64,000 nucleotides of DNA from CAYHHI01 sp964356335 (GTDB taxonomy: Bacteria; Arandabacterota; Arandabacteria; Arandabacterales; Arandabacteraceae). Within the stretch, counting starts at the first letter, position 1. Every line of letters starts with the position of its first letter. The notes beneath the pieces are model-generated. The model saw only the letters and a program-made list of their open reading frames with translations. It was not told where the DNA came from and made no database searches. A program made the position numbers and the translations under genes. This document shows, piece by piece, positions 49,958 through 60,280 of the stretch. The DNA lies in assembly GCA_964356335.1 (NCBI GenBank), contig CAYHHI010000012.1:1-64000 (forward strand), read 5' to 3'.

Positions 49958-50055
49958 TCCCGCAAGTGTCCATATGATGCTGGGCAAGGTGGCCGGTCGG
50001 GTGTTGATAGGATCCCAACCTGGCCGATTCGTTTGGGCAGAAGGAGGCGAAGGGC

Positions 50056-50748
50056 GTGCGAGTAGGTACTTCTGGTTTGGTGCCGCTTCTGGCAATCATG
50101 ACTCTGGTAGCTGTGTCCCAGGCAGGGATTCCCGTCTCACAGACTTCCACGATATGGGCAGAGCCCGATACTGCCATGGTCGGTGACACCGTCGAGGTTT
50201 ACGTGATCGTCAGAGATCTTTACGGGGAAACCCTTCCAGAGCTCTCGTGTACCTTCTATACGGAGCATCCGGGCATTGATTTCCCTGTTGGAGGCCCCGA
50301 TATAACTGATATAGATGGTTTTGCGCAGGGTGCCATCAGGACTGACTCCAATTCCATCTTCTTTCACGACTCCCACATCTATGTGGATTGTGAAGGCTTC
50401 ATACTTGGTCCGTCTACCCCGATGTATTGGGTGTGCCGTGCCGGTGTCGATGCGAACCATGGAGAGCTGTCGGGATTTGGCTTGTACCAGAACACGCCGA
50501 ATCCCTTCAAGGGGAATACGGAGATCAGATATGCTCTGCCTGCGCGTGCGGATGTCAGCCTCGAGATATGCGACGTTCTCGGCAAGATGGTCAGGACGCT
50601 TGTAGACGGTGCCGTAGGAGTGGGATATCACAAGGCTGCATGGGACGGGAAGGATGCTCTCGGCAGGTCTGTAACTCCGGGCGTTTATTATGTTCGCATG
50701 ACGACGCCTGCCTATCGTGAGACGCGAAGTCTGATTCTCTTGAGATAG
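50056..50748 (+). CDS. Short secreted protein with FlgD-fold sorting domain
   Basis: 230 residues, GTG start with RBS AAGGAGG 8 nt upstream. The signal peptide is about 1-23 (LLAIMTLVAVSQAG). Residues about 25-140 form one Ig-like beta-sandwich (MVGDTVEVYVIVRDLYGETL), and 145-230 a sorting domain beginning NTPNPF and ending GVYYVRM...LILLR, the same type as in the two other secreted proteins of this window. A terminator follows. The function of the beta-sandwich is unknown. Confidence 0.8.
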   Translation: MRVGTSGLVPLLAIMTLVAVSQAGIPVSQTSTIWAEPDTAMVGDTVEVYVIVRDLYGETLPELSCTFYTEHPGIDFPVGGPDITDIDGFAQGAIRTDSNSIFFHDSHIYVDCEGFILGPSTPMYWVCRAGVDANHGELSGFGLYQNTPNPFKGNTEIRYALPARADVSLEICDVLGKMVRTLVDGAVGVGYHKAAWDGKDALGRSVTPGVYYVRMTTPAYRETRSLILLR

Positions 50749-50768
50749 GCGCCGGACGCTCTGGCTGG

Positions 50769-50796
50769 CCCCAGAGGTACGCCTCTGGGGGTTCTT
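50769..50796 (+). terminator. Terminator of the short sorting-domain gene
   Basis: CCCCAGAGG (50769-50777), loop TACG, CCTCTGGGG (50782-50790), then GTTCTT. A perfect 9-bp stem 20 bp past the stop, and 23 bp past the convergent miaA stop. Confidence 0.75.
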
Positions 50797-50812
50797 AGGC
50801 TGGAAAACCCGC

Positions 50813-51754
50813 TCACCCTGATGCAGTCCGGTAGATATCCAAGACCTCGGATGCTATCGCTCGGTCGTCTCGCCTATCGGTCACGTCCAACCACTTGATG
50901 TCTTTTTCCTTTGTGAACCACGTCATCTGGCGCTTGGCGAAGTGTCGGGTGTTCCTCTTGATCAGGCCTACCGCCTCCTGAAATGACAGAGCGCCCCTCA
51001 GATGAAGCATGATCTCCCGATATCCCAGGCTATTCTTGACGACAGGCGATTCCTCGTAGCCCATCTTGATAAGCAACCTGACCTCGTCCACAAGGCCGGC
51101 CTCTATCATACGGTTAACCCTTCTCTCTATGATCTGGTAAAGGTCTCCCCTGTCCATCGTCAGGCCGATCTTGACAAAGGGCAGCAAGAATGGCGCCGTT
51201 GCCTTTTCCAGGGTGCTCATGGGCTTGCCTGTGATCTCGAAGACCTCAAGAGCCCTGATTACCCGAGGGAGATTAAGCGGGTCCACGTGTCCGGCCTTCT
51301 CGGGATCGACCTCGAAAAGCCTCTGCCAAAGGACTGGCCTGCCCTTCAGGCGTGCGAGTTCCCCGAGGCGCCTTCTGATCTCTGGGTCTGCCGCCGGTCC
51401 GTCGAAGATTCCGTGGAGAAGAGCCCTGACATAGAGTCCGGTACCGCCCACGACGATGGGCAGTCCACGTCTGGCGAGGATTTCGGAAATGATCCTCCGT
51501 GCATCCTTCTCGTACTCTTTGGACGTGTACTGCCTGTCAGGTTCGGCCATGTCGATCAAGTGATGAGGGACTTCCTCCAGCATCCTAACATCAGGCTTTG
51601 CCGTCCCGATATCCATGAAGCGGTAAACAAGGCGTGAATCTGCCGAAACAATCTCGCCCGAAAGGCGCTTTGCCACATGAAGAGCGACGTTGCTCTTGCC
51701 GACTCCGGTTGGGCCCACGAGAATCAAGATGTGCTGAGGCTCGTGGTGCTTCAC
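50813..51754 (-). CDS. miaA: tRNA dimethylallyltransferase
   Basis: 313 residues. It adds dimethylallyl to A37 of tRNAs reading UNN codons. P-loop ILVGPTGVGKSNVALHVAKR, SADSRLVYRFMDIGTAKP, and VVGGTGLYVRALLHGIFDGP match MiaA. The miaB product later methylthiolates this base. It overlaps the mutL stop by 4 bp. Confidence 0.97.
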   Translation of the reverse strand: MKHHEPQHILILVGPTGVGKSNVALHVAKRLSGEIVSADSRLVYRFMDIGTAKPDVRMLEEVPHHLIDMAEPDRQYTSKEYEKDARRIISEILARRGLPIVVGGTGLYVRALLHGIFDGPAADPEIRRRLGELARLKGRPVLWQRLFEVDPEKAGHVDPLNLPRVIRALEVFEITGKPMSTLEKATAPFLLPFVKIGLTMDRGDLYQIIERRVNRMIEAGLVDEVRLLIKMGYEESPVVKNSLGYREIMLHLRGALSFQEAVGLIKRNTRHFAKRQMTWFTKEKDIKWLDVTDRRDDRAIASEVLDIYRTASG

Positions 51755-53466
51755 TTTCTGAGGAACCTTCTTTCGATCTCATCCCAGGAGAGCCTTATCA
51801 TGGTGGGACGGCCGTGGGGACATGCAAGCGGCATACGGGCCGCGAAGAGGCGCTCGACAAGCGATCTTATCTCATCGTCATTCATCTTGTCGCCGGCCTT
51901 GACAGCACCCTTACAGGCAAAGGCAGCAGCCAGCAAATGATGGATGTCGTGGGATTCGGACCGGGTCTCTATCACTTCGTCCACGATATCGGCGAGAACC
52001 CGCTTCTTATCCCCCTCCTTAAAGAGCGCCGGCACTGCTTCTATGACGTAGGTCCGTCTGCCGAACTTTTTCAACTCGAAACCGATTTGTCTTATCTTGT
52101 CCCAGTGTTCGTCGATCACATCTTCCTCTTCAGGCGTCACTTCAAGCGTCTCTGGAAAGAGGAGTTCCTGCATGACGGGTTCTCGTCCCTCAAGATGGCT
52201 CTTCACTTCCTCGTAAAGCACCCGTTCATGAGCGGCGTGCTGGTCGATCAGATAGAACTCCTCGTCAGACTCCGCGAGGATGTAGGAGTTTCTTATCTGG
52301 ACAATGGGAGTGGCCGGCGCTGCCGTCTCAGACTTCTCCATCTTGTGAGGTCTGTATGTCGGCTTGGGCTCAGAGACAAGGATCTTGGTCTTGTCGAAGA
52401 GGGCGATTGGCCGAATAGGTGGCTGCGCCCCGGGTCTCGGCGCGAGCAGGGGCCTTGCCAAGAGCGGTGGAATCATCTTTCGCGACGTCAGTGCACTCCC
52501 TACGGCCCGCGACACAAAGTCTCTGACCTCCCTGTCACGCCTGAACCTCACTTCTCGCTTTGTCGGGTGAACGTTGAAATCTGCCTCAGCAGGATTGATA
52601 TCTATCAGGATAACGCCTGTTGGATACCGGTTTCTCATCAAGGTGTGGCCGTAGGCATCACAAACGGCTCTCAGGATCATCTTGTTCTCCACGGGCCGTC
52701 TGTTTACAAAGATTGATATGTAGCCGCTTGAGGTTCTTGCCTCCTCGGGGCGCGACAGGAAACCGCAGAGTTGGATGTGCTCGTCTGAGACATTGACTGC
52801 AACTGAGTTCTCGCCAAAGCTCCTGCCGAGGATGCTTCCCACCCTTTCCTCGATGCTCTCAACCGCGGGCAGGCTCAAGATCACTTTCCTATCCCTAATC
52901 AGTTTCATCGAGATCCAGTAATGGCTTATGGCATGAGTCGCGAAGGTCTTGACAACGTGCCTGACCTCTGTGGCTTTGGACTTGAGAAACTTGGCCCTTG
53001 CCGGCGCGTTAAAGAAAAGGTTGGTCACCTTGATGGTGGTTCCCGCCGGACGCGTGGCCTTGGTCACCTCATCGATCTTTCCACCCCTCAAAACAATCTT
53101 TGTCGCAAGGTCCTCACCTTCGGAGCGGGTGAGCACTTCAATCTCCGCAACACTCGCAATGCTCGCCAGAGCCTCTCCCCTGAAGCCCATGGTCCTTATG
53201 CTTTCGAGGTCATCGGCAGTGGATATTTTGCTTGTGGCGTGACGCTCGAAGGCAAGCAGAGCATCTTCCTCGGTCATCCCGACGCCGTCATCCGTGATCT
53301 TTATTAGCTCCCTGCCTTCACCTTTGGTCTCTACTGTGATGTGAGATGCCCCGGCATCTATCGCGTTCTCGACAAGCTCCTTGACCACTGAGGAAGGCCT
53401 GTCAACTACCTCACCTGCCGCTATCATGTTAACGGTCTTAGGATCGAGGATCTTGATCTTTGCCAT
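51751..53466 (-). CDS. mutL: DNA mismatch repair protein MutL
   Basis: 571 residues. GHKL ATPase motifs: ELVENAIDAGASHITVET, DDGVGMTEEDALLAFERHAT, TMGFRGEALASIASVAE. The C-terminal endonuclease motif DQHAAHERVLYEE fits DQHAx2Ex4E, and ACPHGRPTMI is present, so strand nicking is expected rather than dependence on MutH. It overlaps mutS by 29 bp. Confidence 0.97.
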   Translation of the reverse strand: MAKIKILDPKTVNMIAAGEVVDRPSSVVKELVENAIDAGASHITVETKGEGRELIKITDDGVGMTEEDALLAFERHATSKISTADDLESIRTMGFRGEALASIASVAEIEVLTRSEGEDLATKIVLRGGKIDEVTKATRPAGTTIKVTNLFFNAPARAKFLKSKATEVRHVVKTFATHAISHYWISMKLIRDRKVILSLPAVESIEERVGSILGRSFGENSVAVNVSDEHIQLCGFLSRPEEARTSSGYISIFVNRRPVENKMILRAVCDAYGHTLMRNRYPTGVILIDINPAEADFNVHPTKREVRFRRDREVRDFVSRAVGSALTSRKMIPPLLARPLLAPRPGAQPPIRPIALFDKTKILVSEPKPTYRPHKMEKSETAAPATPIVQIRNSYILAESDEEFYLIDQHAAHERVLYEEVKSHLEGREPVMQELLFPETLEVTPEEEDVIDEHWDKIRQIGFELKKFGRRTYVIEAVPALFKEGDKKRVLADIVDEVIETRSESHDIHHLLAAAFACKGAVKAGDKMNDDEIRSLVERLFAARMPLACPHGRPTMIRLSWDEIERRFLRK

Positions 53467-56092
53467 CTGTAATCTTCTCGTTCTTGGAAGCGATTCTCTT
53501 CAGGGCCGCGATCTCTTCCAGTGCCTGAAGCGGGGTCATGGTGTCAAGATCTAGCTCGGCGAGTTTTCGCGCAAGCTCCTTCTCGGTCTGCCAGAGGGTG
53601 AGCTGAATGTCCCCCGATATCGGAGAATGCTCTCCCCGCGCGAGCCTCGGAATATTGCCTGTGCTGTATTCGTCCTCTTCGAGATTCGCCAGGATTTCCT
53701 TGGCCCTCTCGACCACATCCTGGGGCAGGCCTGCAAGCCTTGCGACATGGATGCCATAGCTCCTGTCGGAGCCGCCTTCAACAATCTTTCTGAGGAAGAT
53801 GATTCTATCACCATATTCCTTGACGAGCACGTTGAAATTCTTGACCCGCTGTAGAATGCCCGCTAGGTCAGTCAGCTCATGGTAGTGAGTGGCAAAGAGC
53901 GTAAGCGGGCTTCGTCTTCCATTGTTATGAAGGTACTCAACCACCGCCCAGGCGATGCTGAGCCCGTCATAAGTGCTCGTGCCGCGTCCGACCTCATCCA
54001 GGAGCACGAGGCTCCTGTCGGTGGCGTTATTGAGGATGTTGGATGTCTCGATCATCTCCACAAGGAAGGTGCTTTGCCCTCTGGCGACTCTGTCAGTCGC
54101 GCCGATCCGTGTGAAGATCTTATCCACGATTCCGATGCTTGCGGCCGACGCCGGCACGAAGCTTCCGATCTGTGCCATGATCACGATCAGCGCAACCTGC
54201 CTGATGAAAGTCGACTTGCCAGCCATGTTGGGGCCAGTGATCACCAAGACCTGATTGGTCTCATCTAACAGCACGTCGTTGGGGACGAACTGGTCACCGC
54301 CAAGGAATCTCTCAACTACAGGATGGCGCCCTTCGCGAATCTCTATTCTGCGGTCGCCGGTCACATGAGGCTTCACATAATTGCTCTGTCTTGCAACCTC
54401 TGCAAAGGAGGCGAGAACGTCGATCTCCGCGACCATGCGCGCGGCCTCCTGGATCCTGTCGGTAGCTTCGGCGACTCTGGTCCGCACACTCTTGAAGACG
54501 TCATCTTCGAGTTCGGTTGCGTTTTCTTCGGCCTGGAGGATTTCGGCTTCCTTGCACTTGAGGTCCTCAGTGACGAATCTCTCACCACCAACCAGAGTCT
54601 GTTTCCTCACGTAATCCTGCGGGACGCTCTTGAGGTTCGTCTTGCTGACCTCGATGTAGTAACCGAAGATTTTGTTGTAGCCCACCTTGAGAGAACCGAT
54701 ACCGGTTCTCTCCCTCTCAGTAGCCTGGAGGTCAAGAATCCATTTTCTGGCATCATGGGATGCGCCGCGAAGCTGGTCGAGTCTCTTGTCAAAGCCTTCC
54801 CGTATTACCTCTCCCTCTTTGAAGGTAGCCGGAGCCTCATCCTTGACAGCCTGAGAAATCAGGTCCGCGACGTCTTTGAGTTCGGGCATGGTCTGGGACA
54901 CATGTGATAGAACCTGGGAGCTGGCGTCGGAGATTATCCTCCTGAGCTCGGGAAAGTGCCCGAGGGATTCCTTTATTGCCAGGAGGTCCCGAGGTCCGGC
55001 CTTCTCGCAGCAAACACGCCCCACGAGGCGCTCGAGGTCACTTATGTGCCTTATGATTGACCTGGTGTCCTTTCTTCTTATCTCGTCGCCGACCAATTCA
55101 TCGACTGCCTCAAGTCTGGCGCTTATGGTCGCGGCGACCACCAGGGGATTCCTGATCCAACTCCTCAGACACCTTCCACCCATAGGTGTCAGGGTCTTAT
55201 CCAGAACGCCAAGGAGGGATGCCCCTTTGTCCTCTGGATGCAGAGGATTCATGATCTCAAGATTGGCAAACGACGCCTCATCGATATCCATGAAGAGAGC
55301 ATTCCTCTGAACGGTGAGCCTTGAGATGTGAGGAAGCAGTCTTTTCTGGGTCTGTCTCAAGTATGAGATGAGCGCACCGGCAGCACCTGTAGCCATGGGG
55401 ATACTCTGACACCCAAAACCATCGAGGGTCGCCACCTTGAAATGGTCGCGAAGGGTTGCCGATGCTGAATCGTGGAGGAAAAGCCAGTCATCAAGTGCCG
55501 TCAATGCCGTCTCCGGCAGGGCGTGCTTAATGCGCGCGACGATGGCCTCGGGCATGGACTCCCTCGGGTACAGCACCTCGCTCGGCCGTGTCTTCGCCAT
55601 CTCCCTTAAGAGATCATGTGCCGACACCTCGGTAACACTGAACTCGCCCGTGGAGAGATCTGTCTTCGCCAGCCCCCACTTCTCCTTCTCACCGACGATG
55701 GCCAAGAGGTAGTTGTTCTCCTTCTCATCGAGGAGGATCGACGAGGTCACGGTACCGGGCGTGATCACCTCCACCACTCGCCGCTTGACCAGGCCCTTAG
55801 CGTCCTTTGGGTTTTCGACCTGATCGCAGATGGCGACCTTGTAGCCTGCTCGCACAAGCCTCGCGATATAGGTGTCCACAGCATGGTAGGGCACGCCCGC
55901 AAGCGGGATTCTCTTGTCCCCTTCTCTTGACCTTGAGGTGAGCGCAATACCCAGGACGCGCGCGGCGGTCGCGGCATCCTCGTAGAAGGTCTCATAAAAA
56001 TCTCCCATCCTGAAGAGGAGTATGGTGTCAGGATAATCCTTCTTTATGCTCATGTATTGGGACATCATCGGTGTCTCGTGCGGTTGCGTCAT
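53438..56092 (-). CDS. mutS: DNA mismatch repair protein MutS
   Basis: 884 residues. Mismatch recognition motif GDFYETF (Phe-x-Glu) near residue 30, and ABC ATPase VITGPNMAGKSTFIRQVALI with Walker B SLVLLDEVGRGTSTYDG. It ends with a helical dimerisation tail. First of the mutS-mutL-miaA operon. Confidence 0.98.
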   Translation of the reverse strand: MTQPHETPMMSQYMSIKKDYPDTILLFRMGDFYETFYEDAATAARVLGIALTSRSREGDKRIPLAGVPYHAVDTYIARLVRAGYKVAICDQVENPKDAKGLVKRRVVEVITPGTVTSSILLDEKENNYLLAIVGEKEKWGLAKTDLSTGEFSVTEVSAHDLLREMAKTRPSEVLYPRESMPEAIVARIKHALPETALTALDDWLFLHDSASATLRDHFKVATLDGFGCQSIPMATGAAGALISYLRQTQKRLLPHISRLTVQRNALFMDIDEASFANLEIMNPLHPEDKGASLLGVLDKTLTPMGGRCLRSWIRNPLVVAATISARLEAVDELVGDEIRRKDTRSIIRHISDLERLVGRVCCEKAGPRDLLAIKESLGHFPELRRIISDASSQVLSHVSQTMPELKDVADLISQAVKDEAPATFKEGEVIREGFDKRLDQLRGASHDARKWILDLQATERERTGIGSLKVGYNKIFGYYIEVSKTNLKSVPQDYVRKQTLVGGERFVTEDLKCKEAEILQAEENATELEDDVFKSVRTRVAEATDRIQEAARMVAEIDVLASFAEVARQSNYVKPHVTGDRRIEIREGRHPVVERFLGGDQFVPNDVLLDETNQVLVITGPNMAGKSTFIRQVALIVIMAQIGSFVPASAASIGIVDKIFTRIGATDRVARGQSTFLVEMIETSNILNNATDRSLVLLDEVGRGTSTYDGLSIAWAVVEYLHNNGRRSPLTLFATHYHELTDLAGILQRVKNFNVLVKEYGDRIIFLRKIVEGGSDRSYGIHVARLAGLPQDVVERAKEILANLEEDEYSTGNIPRLARGEHSPISGDIQLTLWQTEKELARKLAELDLDTMTPLQALEEIAALKRIASKNEKITDGKDQDPRS

Positions 56093-56139
56093 GGGTCAAG
56101 AGGAATCGAGGGCTCGACGCCCGTGGCGAAGCATGGTCT

Positions 56140-57276
56140 CTACAGGAATGTCTCCCACTGCTTGCACCTGGGGCATCTCCAAAGCACCTCATTTGACTTA
56201 TAGTTACAGTTGCTACAAACGTAATGCTCTTCGTCAGAAGAGAAACCGTTGAACGCTTCGACCATCGCTCTGAGGGACTGTTCGATGTCACCCTTTTCAT
56301 AGTAGAGCCTGGCGAGGGCCTGCTTCACTCTTCTTGCGCCGGGCTCGGCCTCGAGGGCGGTCTTGCAGAGCCTCAGGGCTTCCTCGATATTGCCCTTCTT
56401 CCTGTGAATGTTGGCCAGGGTCATCATTGTCTTCACATCGCTTGGGTTTCGCTCTAGCACATCGTTGTAAAGATCGACTATCTTCTCGAATCTCCCCTTC
56501 TCATAAAACGCCTTCTCAAGCCGCCTGAAAGTCGTATAGGCGATGCCGGGAAAGACCGTTACTATTCTGCGCCACGAGGATATCGCATCATCGATATTGC
56601 CCTCGGCATAGTAGACATCGCCCAGATAGAGATAGGCAGCCGCGCATTCCGAGTTTATCTTGAGGGCGTCCTTCAGAGCCGATTCTGCATCCTTCATGTT
56701 CTCGCGGTCAAGATAGGACTTGCCAACATACGCCTTGTAGAGAGCCAGCGCGTGGGTATCGTCGACTCGTTTCACCTTGGATATGTCACGTCGAATAAGA
56801 TAGGCCTTGTCCCACTCCCCTATCTCTTCATAGACCTCCAGGAGCTCGTTCATGGCCCTCTCATCACGCGGTTTGATCTCCAGCACCTGTTCATAGCTTG
56901 CGGCGGCCCTATCGAGTCTCTGCGCCTTGCGGTAATCGCGCGCAAGACTGAGGAGCACGCGGGCCATCGTGTGCTTCGGCATAGAAGGCCGCACCGTGAG
57001 CTCGCGGTGAATCTGGACGGCTCTTGCAACGTCGCCACTCTCGCGCATGACATCGCCGAGGCGGAGATAGGCATCAAAATTCTGCGGTTCGCTGCGCACG
57101 GCCTCCCGGAAGGAGTTGAGGGCAGGGCCGTATTCCCCGTCAAGCAGATAGGCGATGCCTTCGACATAAGGATTCTTCCCCGCTGCTCGCTTCCGCTTCT
57201 GATTTATGTTTGTCCACACGCGATGGAAAAGCACCGCAAGCACACAGAGTATCAGGATGATCAATAAGGTGGTCAC
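56140..57276 (-). CDS. lapB: LapB (YciM)-type TPR protein
   Basis: 378 residues. N-terminal membrane helix (LIILILCVLAVLFHRVW), about eight TPR units at 40-340 (for example YLRLGDVMRESGDVARAVQIH), and a C-terminal rubredoxin-like zinc site HYVCSNCNYKS...WRCPRCKQW. LapB controls LPS synthesis by acting with FtsH on LpxC. It overlaps the lapA stop by 4 bp, matching the known pair. Confidence 0.88.
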   Translation of the reverse strand: MTTLLIILILCVLAVLFHRVWTNINQKRKRAAGKNPYVEGIAYLLDGEYGPALNSFREAVRSEPQNFDAYLRLGDVMRESGDVARAVQIHRELTVRPSMPKHTMARVLLSLARDYRKAQRLDRAAASYEQVLEIKPRDERAMNELLEVYEEIGEWDKAYLIRRDISKVKRVDDTHALALYKAYVGKSYLDRENMKDAESALKDALKINSECAAAYLYLGDVYYAEGNIDDAISSWRRIVTVFPGIAYTTFRRLEKAFYEKGRFEKIVDLYNDVLERNPSDVKTMMTLANIHRKKGNIEEALRLCKTALEAEPGARRVKQALARLYYEKGDIEQSLRAMVEAFNGFSSDEEHYVCSNCNYKSNEVLWRCPRCKQWETFL

Positions 57277-57626
57277 GAAACCACTTCCTTTCCTTCTACA
57301 TCCTCCACGGGCTTCATCTCGCCCAGCGCTTCTTCGATCGGTAGGTTCCTGATTGCGACAAGTTCGGTCTCAAGATCACGATTCCTTTTCTTCAGGCGCC
57401 TCACGTTAAGTCCGAGATCGATGAAATAGTAAAGACAATAAAGGAGTGTGAGCGCCACTCCTATCAGAAATGCCACAAAAAGGGCGAGGATCATGGGGAC
57501 GTCGTAGAAGGTGCGGAATCCGAGGTTCACGACCACTCTCTCCCCCGGATTCATGACTGCAAAGGCAACGACCGCCATTGTCACTACAAGAAGCGCTATG
57601 GCTGCGATGGCCCTTGAAACATTCAT
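57273..57626 (-). CDS. lapA: LapA domain protein
   Basis: 117 residues. Two membrane helices (IAAIALLVVTMAVVAFAVMN and LALFVAFLIGVALTLLYCLY) with the PGERVVVNLGF segment between, then a coiled tail KKRNRDLETELVAIRN. It partners LapB in LPS assembly. Confidence 0.85.
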   Translation of the reverse strand: MNVSRAIAAIALLVVTMAVVAFAVMNPGERVVVNLGFRTFYDVPMILALFVAFLIGVALTLLYCLYYFIDLGLNVRRLKKRNRDLETELVAIRNLPIEEALGEMKPVEDVEGKEVVS

Positions 57627-57627
57627 T

Positions 57628-58950
57628 TCAAGCTCCCGCCTTTCTCAAAGAACGGTCACAGGTTACCATCCATCTGGTGGCAGAGGATATCCTTGCGACC
57701 ACTGTCTCTCCTCTTCTTACACCCTCGCGGGGTATCTTGGCAAGCCAGTTTTCGCGTGTCCGGCCAAGCATGAAATCGGGTTCCCTGTCGCTTTCACCCT
57801 CTATGAGGATTTCGATCTCCCTACCGAGGAGAGCCTGTTTCTTCTCGTCGGTTATGCAGTTCTGAAGGGAGATCACCTCCTTGAGCCTTCTGGTCTTCTC
57901 CTCGAGGGCGACGTCATCGCCGAGGCGGCATGCCTTTGTGCCATCCCGCGGTGAGTACCTGAACATGAATGCAGCATCGAAGCGAATCTCATCAAGCGCC
58001 CTGAACGTGCTCTCAAAATCAGACTCTGTCTCTGTGGGAAACCCTACCATAATATCGGTGGTGACTGCAAGTGTCGGTATGTTGTGCCTGGCAAACTGGA
58101 CTATCTTGCCGAACTCGCTCGACGTGTATCCGCGGTTCATCAGGGAAAGTACCCTATCTGACCCGCTCTGGAGCGGCAGGTGGAGATGCTCACAGACCTT
58201 GGGCAGGTCCCGCATTCTCTCGATCACCCCCAGGGTAAGATCCTTGGGGTGAGACGTTGTGAACCGTATGCGTCGAAGGCCGGGCACGTCGTTGGCCATC
58301 TCAAGAAGCCCGGAGAAATCCACGTCAACATGCCTATAGGAATTCACATTTTGCCCAATCAGGGTCACATCTTTCACACCAAGACCGACCAGATGCTCGA
58401 TCTCTTCAAGTATGACCCTCGACGCCTTGCTTCTTTCCCGCCCCCGTATGTAGGGCACCACACAGTATGTGCAGAAATTGTCACATCCCTGCATTATTGT
58501 CACAAAGGCCGTGACGGACTCCTGCCTCAAGGGTCGCAAGGAGTAAAGCGAGCATGGATTCTCGGATATCTCAACCACCGGCTGCTTGCCGCGGCCGGCC
58601 TCTTCGAGCACCTCCAGGAACGATGGGTAGGAGTCGAATCCGGCAATCAAATCGACTCTGGTCGCGGCCCCGGCGACTCTCTTTCCCAGCCGCTGGGCCA
58701 TACAACCCACCACCCCGATTACGAGGTCGGGATTTGCTTTCCTGAGCGCCGCGAGCTCTCTGATCCTTGCGACAGCTCTCATTTCAGCCCGATCCCTCAC
58801 GCTGCATGTGTTCACCAGAACGATGGACGCATCCCTCGGGTTGTCTACGGGCTCATAGCCATCCCGCACGAGCAGGTCGGAGATGAACCGAGAATCGTAT
58901 ACGTTCATCTGGCAGCCATGAGTCTCTATATAGAATCGCTTATCGGTCAT
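57628..58950 (-). CDS. miaB: tRNA-2-methylthio-N6-dimethylallyladenosine synthase
   Basis: 440 residues from MTDKRFYIETHGCQMNVYDS (GGAG RBS 5 nt upstream). Methylthiotransferase: N-terminal [4Fe-4S] cysteines (GCQMN, NTCSVRDRA, VVGCMAQR), radical SAM CDNFCTYCVVP, and TRAM domain at the end. It acts on the isopentenyl-A37 made by MiaA. The mtaB stop is 19 bp upstream. Confidence 0.96.
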   Translation of the reverse strand: MTDKRFYIETHGCQMNVYDSRFISDLLVRDGYEPVDNPRDASIVLVNTCSVRDRAEMRAVARIRELAALRKANPDLVIGVVGCMAQRLGKRVAGAATRVDLIAGFDSYPSFLEVLEEAGRGKQPVVEISENPCSLYSLRPLRQESVTAFVTIMQGCDNFCTYCVVPYIRGRERSKASRVILEEIEHLVGLGVKDVTLIGQNVNSYRHVDVDFSGLLEMANDVPGLRRIRFTTSHPKDLTLGVIERMRDLPKVCEHLHLPLQSGSDRVLSLMNRGYTSSEFGKIVQFARHNIPTLAVTTDIMVGFPTETESDFESTFRALDEIRFDAAFMFRYSPRDGTKACRLGDDVALEEKTRRLKEVISLQNCITDEKKQALLGREIEILIEGESDREPDFMLGRTRENWLAKIPREGVRRGETVVARISSATRWMVTCDRSLRKAGA

Positions 58951-58969
58951 TCTGCTCCGGCAAACCTCG

Positions 58970-60280
58970 TCATTGTTGGCCGCCACACGCGCTTGCCGCA
59001 ACACCGGCTCCGCTGATTGCTGAGACTCGTCCCGAAACGACCGTGTTGGGGGTCATTCCCTTATCGAAGAAAACCCTGACGTAGTTCCCACTCAGGCCCG
59101 TCGCACGGCCACACACTGTCGCTCGCAGTACAAGTGTCTCAAGCATTTCACCTACCAAGCGGTGTCTGAAGGCCATGGATTTCTCGCTTCCCAGGTCTCT
59201 CATGACGCGGCTTCTTTCTTTCTTCTCCTCAGGGCGAACCTGCCCCGCGAATCCCTGGGCTGCCGTCCCGTCTCTCGGTGAAAAAGCAAACGTGTGAAGA
59301 TAGGTGATGGGAAGATCGCTCACAAGATCGAAGGTGTTCATGAAGGCCGCTCTGTCCTCCGCAGGAAACGCCACCATGACGTCAGCGCCAATACCGCAGC
59401 GTGGGACTGCGACAGCGATTCTCTCGATGAGACTGCGATAGTAGGAGCGGCCGTATGGTCTTCCCATGAGACGCAATATGCGATCGTCACCGCTTTGCAG
59501 CGGCACGTGCACATGGGGACACAGTTTGGAGGCCGGATCGGCCAGCATATCTATGAGGTCATCGCCAAAGTCGGTGGGTTCGATCGAGCTGAGTCTCATC
59601 CTTGTGAGCCCCTTGGTAGGCGCGAGCACGCGAAGAAGCGCAGCGAGAGAGGTCTGCGGCGCCAGATCTCTCCCATATGAGCCAAGGTGGACTCCAGTGA
59701 GAACAATTTCCCCGTAGCCTTCTGCGACCGTGGTCTCGATCTCGCGTCGCACCACGTCAAGGCTCTTGCTCCTGCTGCGGCCCCTTGCCAGCGGGACTAC
59801 GCAGTAAGTGCAGTGATTGTCGCAGCCGTCCTGGATCTTCGCAAAGGCCCGGGTGTAGCTTCCGAAGCCGTGAAGATGTCTCCGGCTCGCAAGATCCGCC
59901 ATATCGTCCGTGGGGGTTGTCTTCACAACCGTCTCTTGCTGCTTGCCGAGATTGAGATACTCCTCGATGCCTTCCTTCTCAGCATTGCCGATCACCACGT
60001 CGACGCCCTTGATCCCAGCAAGCTCATGAGGCTTCCGCTGAGCGTAGCAGCCCGTGACAACCACAAGTGCCCCGGGGTTCGACCTTATGGCCCGCCTGAC
60101 GGCCTGGCGCGAACGGCGGTCACTCTTAGAGGTGACCGTGCACGTATTGACAACATAAACGTCTGCCTCCTCGAAGGCGGGGCTGGTATGGTAGCCGCGG
60201 GCCCCAACCGCCTCGCGCATCTGTTCGGTTTCGAACTGGTTGAGCTTGCAGCCTATGGTTAGGAATGCGACTCGCTTCAT
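58970..60280 (-). CDS. mtaB: tRNA t6A methylthiotransferase MtaB
   Basis: 436 residues from MKRVAFLTIGCKLNQFETEQ; the ATG overlaps the activase stop as ATGA. It converts t6A37 to ms2t6A in ANN-decoding tRNAs. GCKLNQ, NTCTVTSKSDRRSRQAVR and CDNHCTYCVVPLARGRSRS fit the e-type MtaB branch rather than MiaB. Confidence 0.92.
   Translation of the reverse strand: MKRVAFLTIGCKLNQFETEQMREAVGARGYHTSPAFEEADVYVVNTCTVTSKSDRRSRQAVRRAIRSNPGALVVVTGCYAQRKPHELAGIKGVDVVIGNAEKEGIEEYLNLGKQQETVVKTTPTDDMADLASRRHLHGFGSYTRAFAKIQDGCDNHCTYCVVPLARGRSRSKSLDVVRREIETTVAEGYGEIVLTGVHLGSYGRDLAPQTSLAALLRVLAPTKGLTRMRLSSIEPTDFGDDLIDMLADPASKLCPHVHVPLQSGDDRILRLMGRPYGRSYYRSLIERIAVAVPRCGIGADVMVAFPAEDRAAFMNTFDLVSDLPITYLHTFAFSPRDGTAAQGFAGQVRPEEKKERSRVMRDLGSEKSMAFRHRLVGEMLETLVLRATVCGRATGLSGNYVRVFFDKGMTPNTVVSGRVSAISGAGVAASACGGQQ

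Larger units (their letters stand above)
49681..50055. other. Divergent intergenic region with promoter and leader hairpin
   Basis: 375 bp. It holds a plus-strand promoter (49901-49929), a hairpin at the start of the predicted transcript (49940-49957) and an RBS (AAGGAGG, 50041-50047). No gene is supported. Confidence 0.5.
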